Shown piece after piece: positions 34,874 through 46,559 of a stretch of 64,000 nucleotides of DNA; within the stretch, counting starts at the first letter, position 1, and each line of letters begins with the position of its first letter. The notes under the pieces were generated by a model, which was not told the DNA's origin, did no database searches, and saw only the letters and a list, made by a program, of their open reading frames with translations. Source of the DNA: Sipunculus nudus (taxonomy: Eukaryota > Annelida > Sipuncula > Golfingiida > Sipunculidae); the NCBI GenBank assembly GCA_026874595.1, contig CM049311.1, positions 61,388,453 through 61,452,452 of the forward strand, read 5' to 3'. A program made the position numbers and the translations under genes.

Positions 34874-36044
34874 TTCTCAACTAAACTATGACTACCAACA
34901 AACGCTTAAAACTTGAACACCATAATACTGCAATCAATAGCATGAAATAGATGTTACATATTTGCAATTTGATAAAATTTATTCTGCTGTTCTAATCTTG
35001 GCCATTCTCAGGATCTGCTGTACAGCCCATTACAATCTTCTTTAACTGAATTTAATGAACTAAAGGACTTGTTATTCTTTTTCATAATTACCACTTCAGA
35101 GCAGTTTCCTGAATAAAGCCTGTAAATGGAGACATAAGGTACATACATACGAATACAAATAACTACAACAATGGATTTTTTTAAATAATTGGAAATGAAG
35201 TGCCTTGATTAAGCATTTATTATTGACAAAAATACAGTTTAGGTCCCTTATTTGTAACAGAAAGCGACTCGTAGCCATGAAAATGATATAAAATAATAAC
35301 AAACATAAATATTCACTAGAAGTAAAGGTTGACTTTGTAAATTGCAGTGAGTTATCATGTATAAACTTTGTGCTTTCCGAAAGCCAGCGTGATCTTCAGT
35401 CAGTGTCAAAGGACAGTTGGATCACCATTACTGCATAATAAGAAGGATCCCGCCATTGATTCAAATTTTCCGTTGGTTTGTCACATAATTTCCTAAGTAA
35501 AACAGACAACTTTATATTATCAAGGCCTTGTAAACACATTCATTCTGTGGACGAATTTCTTATATATTAACCACATGATGGATCGTTATGAAACATGGTG
35601 TATTTATTGTTCTTGACGATCTGTAACTGCTGCACCAGGTTGGTGGCGTCCCCTGAAGTAACTGAATTTTACACATTTTTTTTATCTCAATTCATTATTT
35701 TTTTGCAAAGTGAGTTGCATAGCTCAAATAGAATTCAACATAGGTACTTTATTTTTTCAGAGCAGATAAATAGTTAAGTTCGAAGACGGGTCATTTATGC
35801 CCTTGGATTTTGCTTGTTTGACAGGTAATTATACCCTACAGAGTGTTTATCATCACACAAGTATATATCATTTTTGTTACGAGACTTGCAAAGATACCAC
35901 ATGCTCCTGTCGTTCAAGTTGAACTTAAACTAGAGCTATTTGTACAGATAAACATCAGTGTAAGTACAGATATTTTGAAATTGTTATTTTTAGCTGCCGT
36001 ACACTGTTTTACAAAAAGTGTAAAGCTTCCAGAATTTTGGAATT
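34874..36044. other. No recognised gene
   Basis: AT-rich DNA with short frames (for example 35595-35777 and 35843-36058, plus strand) lacking recognisable motifs. Confidence 0.5.
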
Positions 36045-36475
36045 TATTTATTTATTAAAACATATTTATACAGGGTAGCCCGTTCAGACAAGATTGTCTG
36101 ATCGGCCACAGGGCCCTGTTTGGATATACAGTTTATTCAATGCATAAAACATGTAAACTGCAATCAGAATTAATTAAAGTGACTAAAGATAAAATATTAT
36201 GCAGCAAGATGTGATATTTAATATGAAAATATATAACTATGACATTTAACGTTATATACAGCAAGATGTGATTTTAAAATAAATATAAAACTCTGACATG
36301 CAAGGCAATCATGAGTGTGACATAAATATGAAATATAATAGAGTTTGAAATAGCATGCAATATATGACATATAAAGCACCGAGGTTTATTACATGATACT
36401 TTTTTTAAAGATCATATAGGATGAACTTAAGTTATTCAGACATTTAAACATAAGGATGCGAGTCAAACATTCATG

Positions 36476-36793
36476 TCATTGTTCAACTGATTTAATGCCA
36501 AGGGACTGACGGATAGCTGTTATGCTAAATTCATGATTAAAATTGCGACTTAAAATACGTGCGGCTCGATTTTGAAGACTTAGAATAGAAGTAAGACATG
36601 AAAAAGGCGCATTTCCCGAGATTGCGAGGCCGTAGTCAATATTTTGCTGAATCAAGCCAGTGTACATTTTCAATGCAGTGTCTTGAGGTATGTATCGACT
36701 GCACCTAAAGAGTGCACCTATTAGAGGAGTGCTTTTTGGATACTTTTTAGAGTGATCCGACCATGTCAGGTTTTCATTAAGCACTAACCCCAA
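36476..36793 (-). pseudogene. LINE A reverse transcriptase C-terminal (thumb) region
   Basis: About 105 codons. THLGLVLNENLTWSDH opens the block that follows the RT palm in CR1/Jockey-group elements, then IGALFRCSRYIPQ, YTGLIQQNIDYG and LQNRAARIL, the usual order. A stop lies near the LGIKSVEQ end. Confidence 0.85.
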
Positions 36794-36929
36794 GTGGGTG
36801 ATTCTGTTAGATTGGTTGATTGGCTGGTCAAATGCTGTGATATTAAGTCTCCATAGGACGGGATCTGAAGAGGATGGTTGATGTTTTTTCGATATTGATT
36901 AAAAGCTTATTATTATAAAACCATTTAGA

Positions 36930-37331
36930 TTAAGTAGTGACACCGTGTTGAAGTTCCTGTCTAATTTTGTTAGGATCATTACTTGTATAGTAAATAATGG
37001 TGTCATCCGCAAAAAGATTACATTGACAATAGCCAGCGTTTAAAGTAATATCATTTACATAAATTAAAAGTAATATGGGTCCATATACAGAACCTTGGGG
37101 TATTCCAATTTTCATAGGATGCTGTGAAGATACTGCGTTAGCTTTTCTAACAGCATAAGATCTATCGGAGAGATAGTTTTTAATAAGTTCATGTGATTTA
37201 CCATGGAAACCGTAATGTTTTATTTTTTCTAAGAGAATGTCATGACTGATGGTGTCGAAACATTTCTTGAGATCGAAGAAGCAAGCCCCTGTGAAACGTT
37301 TAGTATCAGTTGCATGGAGCCAATTGTCCAC
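36930..37331 (-). pseudogene. LINE A reverse transcriptase palm
   Basis: About 133 codons. FFDLKKCFDTISHDILLEKI (block A, catalytic Asp), GIPQGSVYGPILLLIYVND and the catalytic FADDTIIYYTS are intact, so the catalytic Asp residues are kept. Upstream, between 37340 and 37700, the same strand encodes in broken frames NNYRSISVLPHLACIFEKVL and DQSAFLKNRST, the preceding RT blocks. Confidence 0.9.
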
Positions 37332-38032
37332 AACTTTTATGTAAACTTGTTTTAGTCGAACGGTTTTTCAAGAAAGCAGATTGATCATGAGTTATTATGT
37401 CATGTTGATTTAAGTGGTACAGAATTTGAGCATGTAGAACCTTTTCAAATATGCATGCTAAATGGGGAAGAACAGAAATAGACCGATAATTATTAATATC
37501 TTCTTTGGATCCTTTACCTATGTATATGAGAGTGATTCATGCGGATTTCCATTCGGTTTCACAAATACACCGATAAAATAAGGTGGCTAAGCTGACACAT
37601 AATATATGTGAAGCTATTCTCACCAGTTTGGAATCTATGCCGTTGGCATCGATTTTACTTGCTTGTTAGAAACTGCTGTACTAAAGAGGAAGTTATGAGA
37701 TTAACTTCAAAGTTACTGGATGATGTTTGGAAGCTTTGCGTGCATGATGAAGGAAATTTGTCAGACAGTTGAAGGCCAACATCAGCAAAGTGTTTGGCCG
37801 CTTCTTCAATATTAATGTGCAGGAGATCACTGCTATTCTGAGCTTTTTTTTAAGATACTGTTCAAATGTTCTATATCTTTTTCTGGTTCATACGAGCTTG
37901 GCCTATCTAAGTCATATAAAATCTACGTTTACGTTGTTTGATTTTAATATTAGCTAAATTTCGATGTTGTTTAAAAATAACTCAGTCAGTCTCAATGTTG
38001 TTTTTGAGCCATTTTTTATGCATGAAGTCACG

Positions 38033-38299
38033 TTACCTCATAATTTCTCGTGTTTCGTTGTTAATAAAACAAGGTTTTTGAGATTTTACTCTGACTGGTC
38101 TGATTGGTGCATGCTTATTACAAACGTAGAGAAAGGCTTCTTTCCAGAGAGTCCATGCATCATTTACATCAGATGCAGTGAGTATGATGCGAATGAGTAA
38201 ATGTTTTATTCTTTTTAAGTTAACAAGGAAGGCTATTTCATTAAATTTCCTGTATGTTCGTCGAAGGTATGTGTGATGTAACCCGTCTTTTGTATGCAA
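38033..38299 (-). pseudogene. LINE A linker between endonuclease and reverse transcriptase
   Basis: About 88 codons with DAWTLWKEAFLYVCNKHAPI and VKSQKPCFINNETREIMR. The HAPxR...W-type linker is typical between the endonuclease and RT of CR1/Jockey-group elements. It is out of frame with the endonuclease just upstream. Confidence 0.8.
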
Positions 38300-38308
38300 A
38301 GATTCAGA

Positions 38309-38960
38309 TTAAAGGTAAGTAAATATTGCATAGTGATCACTGAAGGAGGTTTTATACACTCCAGAGAATTTATGATTTTGTGGGTTGGATGTTTTAATTA
38401 AATCGATAGTACCAGAAGAGGTTTGAGTCACACGAGTAGGTTCATTAAGTAGCTGCTCTAAATCCAAGAGGTTACATAGGGACTTAAGTGGGTTGTAGTG
38501 ATTATCGTTCTTGCAGTCAGTGTTAAAATCTCCGATTAAAATAATATTTAGGCATAGCGAGAGGGAATGTTGAATGTTTATTGACAAAGATTCGAAAAAG
38601 CTGGTTGGAGCGGAGGGAGGGCGATAAAAAGCGCCTATAAGAAAGAAGGAGCCCTTGCGGGGACATTTAATAGTAATCCATAGGTTTTCGATATCGTCCA
38701 TATTTAACTCGGGTGCAAATGTTGAGGTGAAGTGGTCCCTTGTATATACTATTATGCCACCTCCATGGTTGTTACGATGTCTTTTAAACATAACATATGG
38801 AAACCTGAGATTGATAACTCGTTATCACATACTGTGTTATCTAATCAGGTTTCACTGAGACATAGTACGTCAATATGCTTTTTATGTAACTGATAAATTA
38901 ATGTATCTGTTTAAATTTGGGGAGTAGGCTACGTACATTCAAATGAAAAACAAGGATATT
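38309..38960 (-). pseudogene. LINE A endonuclease (exonuclease-endonuclease-phosphatase fold)
   Basis: The frame 38309-38791 contains HGGGIIVYTRDHF, LIGAFYRPPSAPTSFF, IILIGDFNTDC and SFSDHYAIFTYL, the apurinic-like endonuclease motifs; the catalytic GDFN and SDH are intact. Upstream, 38791-38960 adds LNVRSLLPKFKQIH, the normal N-terminal motif, interrupted by three in-frame stops. Confidence 0.88.
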
Positions 38961-39340
38961 TGACTTCTAATTTGTTGTATATATGGGTGAGTTTTGTGAT
39001 AACTCAGAATTTTGAGAGCTTAATACATTTAACTGAGATTGAGGAGGAGGCAGCTTAACTTCTCTGCAGGGGGATGAGACATTCAAGTTATGGTCATCGT
39101 TGGAAGCTCCATTTAGTGCAGGTGACAAGTTCGTGCTAGATTTTTCCGATTGTATCACTTTTGACTCTACTTTAGAGTTGGCTGTAACTTTAGACCGAAT
39201 CGGCTTAACTTAATCGGGATTGGTAAGTTTTATGGCTAGGAAGAGTTGGTTAAAATCTTTCAAGAAATCCTTCATAAATTTCGGCTGATTGTTAAATATG
39301 ATGTTCAAGAATTATGAATTTACATAATTTACAGCAAAAT
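38961..39340 (-). pseudogene. LINE A region upstream of endonuclease
   Basis: Polar, Ser/Asn/Pro-rich translation (for example NVSSPCREVKLPPPQSQLNV and, upstream of a stop, FMKDFLKDFNQLFLAIKL). It may be the end of ORF1 or the N-terminal extension of ORF2. No zinc knuckle is seen. Confidence 0.5.
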
Positions 39341-39349
39341 AGATAAACA

Positions 39350-41410
39350 GATTGCTAGTCATGCGACAACCAGCAATAATTAACTGTCATATGGGTTTTA
39401 TAACAAGACCGGAATTCTATTATTACACGAAAGCGCGGTAAGTTAAATATTTTATTTTTGATTTACCGAAGTATATGATCCACACATATATTGCATCAAG
39501 ATTTTTAAAGGCAACAAAGCAAAGCATCACGATAAGTTTAACATTGCACATTTGGTTGCAAAAGTCCTTAAATGGACATATGGATTTTTTTTTTCCGTAT
39601 CAAGTTAAATAATAAACTATAAAAACTTAAATTGTGTTTTGGGACATTCTTTTCTGACTGAATATAATTAAAATTTATGAGATAAGTTATATGTATATAG
39701 TCTACCAATGTCAATGAAGAACATTTTTTTTTTCATGAAAATCTAATTTTGGCCAAATAAATAGACCTGAGCTCTTTTCGAGTAATAGTTAAATTTGCTT
39801 CTTCGGTATCTATGTGATTTTACCTTGTCAGATGTGATGCTCACCTCTTGAACCAGGGGTTTCGCATAATAAAAATAACGAGGTAAATGTTTATTTGGTA
39901 GATAATTATTGGCATGGTGCCAACATCGGCAGCACGATATCTATTGAAACAAATGTGACATAATAATTGGCATAATTCTTTCTTCCATGCATTTAGTATA
40001 TATGCAGCGGAAGATTAAGAAGTGGTTATTCCTAAATCGCATGTATACGTATGTTTGAATCAGTTAGTAACCATCAAATATTCCCCGCGTAGCTGGATTT
40101 CACATATTGCTTGGCATGAGACACTGGGAATCATAGCCAAAGCATACATATTCATGCTTGTCTCAGTGACTCATATGGTAACAGGTATTTTCTATTCCTT
40201 GCTGCAATGATGTAGGACTCGATTCAAGACTGAATCATGACTCTTGTCCACTTTTAGGGACTGGGACTTTGGCTCGAGGGTCCTGGACTCGGGACTTGTA
40301 GTCGTACCCGGAGGTAAGGACTCGAGAAATCAGCCCATGTTCATCTCAAGTCCTATAGGAAAATGTCTCATAACTCACATATTATAAAGACATGTGCAAA
40401 CTACTAACAGAATATTAGAAAACAAGAACACTATATACCTAGCTTTGCTTAGCACCGGGTGCTACAAATGAAATTAACTATGATAGTAAACTAATTTAAA
40501 AATGTGCATGATAATTTGAAAACTCCATTTTTTTAATTGCTTTTTACGGATTGTTGGACTCGCACTTGGACTCGGCCTCCAATTAACTCGGACTAGAAGA
40601 AGGTGGACTTGGACTCGAGCCTCAAGGACTCGGACTAGGACTTGGGCTCGGGTGGCCTGGACTCGGACTTGGACTCGGATGGTGTCGACTCGACTCCATC
40701 ACTGCCTCGCTGAAAATAACGTACCAATTTCCATTCTGAATCATTCAGATCATTATATTTTCACTGATCGTTATAATATTGGGAAAGACATGAAGCTAGT
40801 CAGCCATTATCTGTTAGTATTGACACTAATACTGACAGTCTGTTATAATATATCACATAATATCATATAATAATATTTAACATTTAGATTAGTTTTGTGT
40901 ATATGGCATGATATGGAGGTGTATCAAAGGCGAAGAGCGGATGAACTTTATCTTACTAAATAAGCAAAATTTAATAATAATTATGTCATTTACATTTTAT
41001 CAGACACTTGGATATACTAGGTAACAATCCATATTTAATAACATCATTTAACTTAAAGGTAGTCTGTTTGCTGTCACAAAAAAATTACAAGAAGTTTGGG
41101 GAAAATATCCATAGCATATATTCTTGTATATCTTTGAAAATATCATCAAGACAGTTAAAGGCTTAATTAACATTTAAATAAAACTGCATTTGATTCATGA
41201 GGCCATATTAGAAATAACTGCACGTGTTTGCACAAAAAAATCAGATGCAACGAAACAAAAGAATAAACAAGAACGCGAAGATCAGCTCAAAAGCAACATT
41301 CCAATATATACGCGTATACGCGTTTATTTGCAGACTTTGGGCACTGGGTAAGAAAACAGGTAAAGAGAAACTTTTTAATAAAAAAGCTTTAACCCAAGAA
41401 AAGCAACAAG
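39350..41410. other. No recognised gene; contains GACTCG-rich repeats
   Basis: Two blocks, 40204-40335 and 40553-40705, are built from GGACTCG/GGACTTG hexamer-like words (for example GGACTCGGACTTGGACTCGG) around a 200-nt unique spacer. The rest is AT-rich with short unconvincing frames. Confidence 0.6.
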
Positions 41411-41416
41411 TTCATT

Positions 41417-41660
41417 GGCTGATTTAGGACACCGAAAAAAATATTTATCTCGAGATCTCGACATAACATCTCTTATAAAATCACGTAATAAAATTCTTGC
41501 TGCAGAAAAAAAATGTTTATCTCGAGATGTTAAGTCGAGATCTCGAGATGTTGAGTCGAAATCTCGATATAAAATTTCAATGAAAAAAAAAGTCCACGTG
41601 GGCGTTGTACGAACCATTCGATGCTTAATTGACGTAAAGCAAAACAAAGTTAAAGGGAAC
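41417..41660 (+). mobile_element. Palindrome-rich short element, forward copy
   Basis: It begins GGCTGATTTAGGACACCG and ends with TACGAACCATTCGATGCT and AAAGCAAAACAAAGTTAAAG. In between are repeated self-complementary words TCTCGAGATCTCGA / ATCTCGAGAT. The same ends recur inverted at 48480-48748. No coding capacity; apparent frames rich in SRD are by-products. Confidence 0.85.
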
Positions 41661-41884
41661 GACTTCTATATCTGACGTCTGTCAAATAAACATAATCTAT
41701 TGAACTTTTCTTAAACTGAGCAAATCCCACGGGGTAAAGGTGGTGCCTTTTGCTTTTATCCACCTGTTTGTAAAATGGGTCAGAGTGGGTGGGGTGGGGG
41801 TGGGGATGGGTTGAGGGGAATGATTAAATGGCCACCGATCGTAATAGAAGGACTTCCGGCAAAGACAAATACTGTAGTTGTTTT

Positions 41885-41955
41885 CTTATTTGCGGTGGTT
41901 TCAAATTAGCGATATTCACGGTTGCTCTCTGACCGCGAAATTGAAACCACACAGT
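41885..41955. repeat. CGCGAAA-type MITE fragment
   Basis: GGTTTCAAATTAGCGATATT and TGACCGCGAAATTGAAACCA resemble 11068-11140, 11470-11560 and 47485-47580 (CGCGAAAATTCAGCCCCG). This is a dispersed short family with GTTTCAA/TTGAAAC inverted ends. Confidence 0.5.
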
Positions 41956-42177
41956 TTTGAATGCATATATTCCAGGCCACGATCGTTAATTTTAGAAGCT
42001 GCCATTATAATTATAGTTGGCGACAGTTGAGATTAATCTTCAGCTACGTAGTGATGTCCATAGAGCCTGGTGCATATAATTTAAGTGATTCAGGGAGAAT
42101 TTAAAAAAGGGGCCCATTCATAATAGTATCAGTTTGCTTAGATGCAAAAACCGTGACCCTTTGCGGGGATTTGCTGA

Positions 42178-42254
42178 CCCGGTGGGCGCGCCTGGCAGTG
42201 TTTCCTGCCACCCGGCACAGGACTTAAGTCTGGAAAGTGTCAATGCCCACCGGG
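42178..42254. repeat. Inverted repeat with 10-nt arms
   Basis: CCCGGTGGGC at 42178-42187 and GCCCACCGGG at 42245-42254 enclose a GC-rich segment that itself contains TGGCAGTGTTTCCTGCCA, a second hairpin. It may be a short foldback repeat. Confidence 0.6.
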
Positions 42255-42581
42255 CAGTAATATTTTAAAAAATTACGCGTATGTGTGCCAAGCCAGGAGA
42301 TATTCACTGCCGCTTAAAATGAATATTGAGTAGAAGGTACTCTTTCACATTGTTCCGTATTTAGTAATTGTTAAGAAATAAAATTTGCGACTAAAGTAGT
42401 GAACGTAGCCACTAGGGTAGCGCCACTTTGTAACTGTATATTATTATTATTATTATTAATTGTTTTATACAGCGCTCAACTGGTGCATAATATTGTTTCC
42501 AATACATGTATTCTGTGTCGCTTTACATGAACTGAGAAAGGTAGATAAGAGTACATGCCATGAATTATATCCACTTATAAT

Positions 42582-43184
42582 CTAAATACTCATAACATTA
42601 CAATTACTTAAATGCCTCATCAAACAAATGTTTTTAAGGGTCTTCCTGATTTTCTGAGTATTCTCAATCTGCCTGATCATTCTCGGAAGATGATTCCAAA
42701 GTGTTGGGTCAAATACACTGAAACTGCGATCTGCAAAAGTCTTGGCTCTTGTCTTTGGCACAAATAAAACAATACCATCGGTGTGTGACCTTAATGAATA
42801 ATTAGATTTTCGTTTTACTTGCAACATATTTTGCAAGTATACTGGTGCTTGTTTGTGGAGGCATTTGTATACAAGAGTGAGAATTTTAAACAATATTCTA
42901 GACTGAATAGGAAGCCAATGCAAGGCTTTCAGTACCTCTTTACTGCTAACATACTTATTACAATTCATGACAAGTTTTGCTGCTGAATTCTGTATTCTTT
43001 ACATTCTATTTATATCTACCTTGGGCAGGCCCATGAAGATACCATTACAGAAGTCTAGGTGAGAAAGAACTAAACCATACACTAATTGCTTGCACGCCTG
43101 AACTGTCAATGAACTACGCAGTAGTCTTATATTATGTAAATGATATGATGCTGTCTGACACTTGAATATAATATGTTTTCGCAA
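42582..43184 (-). pseudogene. LINE B reverse transcriptase C-terminal region
   Basis: Two frames: 42999-43184 with LVYGLVLSHLDFCNGIFMGLP and 42582-42968 with LKALHWLPIQSRILFKILTL, YKCLHKQAPVYL and SFSVFDPTLWNHLPRMIR. These are the standard C-terminal blocks of CR1-superfamily ORF2 (HWLP, APxYL, LWNxLP). A stop near 42980 separates the frames. Confidence 0.88.
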
Positions 43185-43859
43185 AGATAAGGTTTAATCT
43201 AGAATTACACCTAAGTATTTTATCGTGGGATCTTTCCACAATATTTTCATTTACTTTTATACAAGTAGTTTCACATTTATTCAATTGTGTACGGTTTCCA
43301 AAAAATATTAACTCAGTCTTAGTTGAGTTTATCTGAAGTCTGTTAGAGTCCATCCACTGTTTAATAGTAACCAGTGATCTCTCTAAATCTGCAACCACAT
43401 TAGATTCATCCTCTCTGCTATTGGCACTGAAAGATATTCGTAAACCGTGATCATCTGCATAACCAGACAGTCTTCCCATATTACAGTCCACAACATCTTC
43501 AAGTGTGCTGGCATATGCAAGATATAGATAAGGCCCTAAACAACTCCCTTGAGGTACTCCAAATGGAACATCTTGGACTGATATATATTCATTAGCAGCT
43601 TTCACTTTCATTCCACGGGGTCGAAGGTAACTTTCAATCCATTTATAAGCCTCATGTTGAATCCCAAATCTGTTATTCAAAACTGTAAGTAGAAGATTAT
43701 GTTCCACCGTGTCAAAAGCGGCTGAGAGATCCATTGTACACAGAGAACATATGTTCTGTTTCTCAAATTCCATAGAATTTCATTGTGAAGTTCTAATAAT
43801 GCAGTTTCACATCCATGATTGGGTCTGTAGGCACTCCGGAAGTGGTGCATTGGAATCAC
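43132..43859 (-). pseudogene. LINE B reverse transcriptase palm
   Basis: FRSAYRPNHGCETALLELHN (43677-43859) then, after a frameshift, MDLSAAFDTVEHNLLLTVL (block A), FGVPQGSCLGPYLYLAYAST, YADDH (catalytic) and INSTKTELIFFG. Catalytic residues are present. The GVPQGS...YADDH form is typical of the CR1 superfamily. Confidence 0.9.
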
Positions 43860-44325
43860 AATGTTTGATTAGCTTGGTTATTGCTGCTTTTTCAGTAATC
43901 TTAGATATTAGAGACAAATTACTCACTGGTCTGTAATTACTTTCAACCAGTTCAAGATCTTGTTTCTTCAGTAATGGTTTTACAACTGAAGATTTCCATT
44001 CTAATGGAAATTTGCTATTGGTTAATGAAGTATTTATGATGTGAGTAATTATGGGTGTAAGTTCCCTTACATACTTTCTAAACATACTTCCTAGTAGTGG
44101 ATCAAATTCACATGTATTAGTTCTCATGCTCATTAACAATTTATAAACTTCAGATTGGGTCAGCATCTCAAATTTTATAAATTGTTTCACATCTCTGACT
44201 CGTGGATTGTAGGTTTTGATATTTGAAAGGTTTTTCCTGATCTTCTCTATCTTTGAACTCGATGACGATGTCGCGTCATGCTGTGGCACTGGATTTGTAA
44301 TTATTCGTCCAGTCAAATTGTTCAC
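43807..44325 (-). pseudogene. LINE B RT N-terminal region
   Basis: About 172 codons beginning at VNNLTGRI, with TQSEVYKLLMSMRTNTCEFD, PIITHIINTSLTNSKFPLEW, KSSVVKPLLKK and NYRPVSNLSLISKITEK, the RT fingers blocks in order. A stop precedes VNNLTG. Upstream, DSKKLYK in the next 40 nt continues the linker to the insertion point at 44367. Confidence 0.88.
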
Positions 44326-44367
44326 TTATTTGTAAAGTTTCTTTGAGTCTTTCTCACATTCTAGCAC

Positions 44368-45486
44368 TTTATTGTATCCGCCAAAACAGAGTTTTGCGGA
44401 TACTATGTTTTCAGCTGCACGCCGCAACCGCCGCCGCGTAGGTGTCCGGAGAACTCCTCCGTAACCGCTGGGCGGAATTTTACGAAACCCGGGATTATTA
44501 TCGGGTCACATGTGAACTGCTGCGCCCCGATTTTGCTTTGACCTCTGACCTTTCCTCTGCGCTCTGCGTCCGTTTGTGCGTCTGTTTCCACACATAAACC
44601 CACATATCTCGGGAACCGTTTGACCGATCAGGAAATTTTTTTTGCACAAATGTAGCCCTTGGAGAGCTTAATAACATACACCAAAAATGGTGGCGCCACC
44701 TGCAACCATGTTTGCACAGTGTCCATCTGTTCGTCTGCCTTGGGTTAAAATCACTCATATGTCTGCAGTGACTAGACTGATTCACCTGAAATTCGGCATG
44801 CGTAAACATACTGGATAGCTTTTCTGATTTTATGACAGGTGGCGCCACCTACATTCACGTTTACGCTGCAGACATCCAAGCTCATATCTCGGGAACCGTT
44901 TGACCGATCAGGAATTTTTTTTTGCACAAATGCAGCCCTTGGAGAGCTTTATAACATTCACAAAAAATGGTGGCGCCATCTGCAACCGGTTTGCACATTG
45001 TCCATCTGTTGGTCTGCCTTGGGTAAAAATCACTCATATCTCTGCAGTGACAGGTGGCGCCACCTGCATTCTAGTTTATGCAGCAGACATCCAAGCTCAT
45101 ATCTTGGGAACCTTTGTCCGATTGGGCCAAAGTTTTGAATGTGTATAGTTCTCACATAGCTCTTTATCATACGCGAAACTGGTGGTGTCACCTGCAACCA
45201 TTTTTGCTCAGCGTCCATCTGTTTGTCTGCCACGGGCTAAAATCACTCATATACATGTAGTGGTTTGACTTATCTGCCTTAAATTTTGCATATGTATACA
45301 GCTTGGACGGCTTTCTGGATTTTGTGGTGGGGGGGGGGCACCCTACATACACAATTTGGCTGCAGACATCCATGCTAATATGCAACACTCTATTTCCCCT
45401 TGCCACTCAATCCATGCCTCACTTCACCCGTTCCACTCTGATTTAGGCGGATACACGTAGTCGCTTGTCGACTACCCGTATTCTAG
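44368..45486 (+). mobile_element. Helitron-like (Helentron/HINE-type) non-autonomous insertion in LINE B
   Basis: The 1119-nt insertion interrupts LINE B. Removing it restores the minus-strand LINE sequence ...AACAAA/GTGCTAGAATGT..., giving NNKVLECEKDSKKLYK, with no target-site duplication. The 3' end has a perfect 7-bp hairpin, GTAGTCG-CTTGT-CGACTAC (45457-45475), 7 nt before a terminal CTAG (45483-45486) followed by T. The 5' end carries a hairpin, GTATCCGC...GCGGATAC (44374-44398), whose arm is repeated near the 3' end as GGCGGATAC. The core has diverged units of roughly 190-220 bp (CATATCTCGGGAACCGTTTG, TGCACAAATGCAGCCCTTGG, GGTGGCGCCA). Hairpin-plus-CTRR, no TSD and internal minisatellite fit Helitron-like elements. 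No Rep/helicase. Confidence 0.75.
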
Positions 45487-45489
45487 TTT

Positions 45490-45747
45490 GTTATTATTTT
45501 CCTTCTATTATGCTGTAAATGTCTTGCATATACATTTCTCAATTTGGTGTAGTTTTTCCATGTTTCTGATGAATTATTTTGTCTCCAACGTCTTTCTAAT
45601 AGCCTAACTGCCCTTTTAAGTTGACTCGATTCTACACTGTACCAAGGAAACAGAGGACGTTTTGTTGTAACTGCTGTTTTTCTTGGTGCCAGGTTATCTA
45701 AAATGTCCCCTAGTCCTCTTGAATATTCAAAAGCCAGTTGATCCGGG
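45490..45747 (-). pseudogene. LINE B linker between endonuclease and RT
   Basis: The minus strand reads DPDQLAFEYSRGLGDILDNL, APRKTAVTTKRPLFPWYSVE and LKRAVRLLERRWRQ, the usual linker (R-PWY...L-R--R-LERRWR) before RT in CR1-type ORF2. It is broken by the insertion on its downstream side. Confidence 0.85.
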
Positions 45748-46482
45748 TCATGAATAATTACCTTCCAGTTTAGCGTGTAATATGTTTAGGTCATTAATAA
45801 AGTTCTCGGAAGGTATACTGTTTAGCCTTCGGGTAGTCGTTTCAGATCTTATTAGCGTTGTTTTTTTCACATCTACATGAATGCAGATTTCAGTATGATC
45901 AGAAAATGATACGCCAGGTTCCACTGATAAAATGCTGAGTTGTTGATTATATTTGGTCAACACTAAGTCTAATGTGTTTCCACTTGTGTGGGTAGGAAAT
46001 ATTACATGATTTTCCAGCCCAAATGCTGTCATCCAGTCCTGTAGTAAAATATTATCTTGGTCATCAAAATCATTCACATGAATGTTAAAATAACCCATAA
46101 TAAGGATGTTTTTGTATTTCGCAAGAATGGGAACTAATGTTTCTGCAAATTCATCAATAAACTGTTGATTTGTAAACTGATGTTGCGCTGATGCCGGAGG
46201 GTGATACACCCCGAGAAGACAAAACTTATGATGTTTAGTAGTGACCTGCCATTCTACATACTCAAATGTAGACTGTTCACCAGTGGAACTGATTTCTTTG
46301 ACACTGATATTGTTTTTATATGCAATAGCAATTCCACCTCCTCTCTGGTGCCTTAATGTTGATTTGAATACATAACCTTGATCATTTATGTCAGCTATTA
46401 CGATAGGGTTTTGGTTGTTTAACCACACTTCAGTAACTACACATATGTCGATCTGATCTGATATCAAATGTTCTAGATTCAA
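45748..46482 (-). pseudogene. LINE B endonuclease
   Basis: About 244 codons: DICVVTEVWLNNQNP, RGGGIAIAYKN, LLGVYHPPASAQ, ILIMGYFNIHVND, NTLDLVLT and VSFSDHTEICIH. This is an EEP-fold endonuclease with the conserved SDH, but the metal/catalytic GDFN is GYFN (Asp to Tyr), which should abolish activity. The frame is otherwise open, so decay is moderate. Confidence 0.88.
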
Positions 46483-46559
46483 TAAATGTTTGTTTTGTAT
46501 AGATCTAAAGATCTTTGTATAGATATCCTCAAATGTCTATCAAGAGTTTTCACTTGCTT

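Larger units (their letters stand above)
36045..39340 (-). mobile_element. LINE A: decayed non-LTR retrotransposon (CR1/Jockey group)
   Basis: On the minus strand, an ORF2-type coding region runs from an endonuclease near 38960 to the end of the reverse transcriptase near 36476, followed by a roughly 430-nt 3' untranslated part. The 3' end reads GGCTACCCTGTATAAATATG and a short AATAAATAAATAAA tail at 36045-36060, as in CR1/L2/Jockey-like elements. Frames are broken by several stops and shifts. Upstream of the endonuclease a Ser/Asn/Pro-rich stretch may be ORF1-derived. No clear TSD was found. Confidence 0.88.

Noticed and set aside
41375-41675. Frames with SRDLEI-like repeats (also 48431-48753)
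   Set aside because: Direct translation of palindromic ATCTCGAGAT arrays; not coding.
44403-45406. Several overlapping frames on both strands
   Set aside because: They fall within the Helitron-like insertion and follow its internal repeat units; no family motif.
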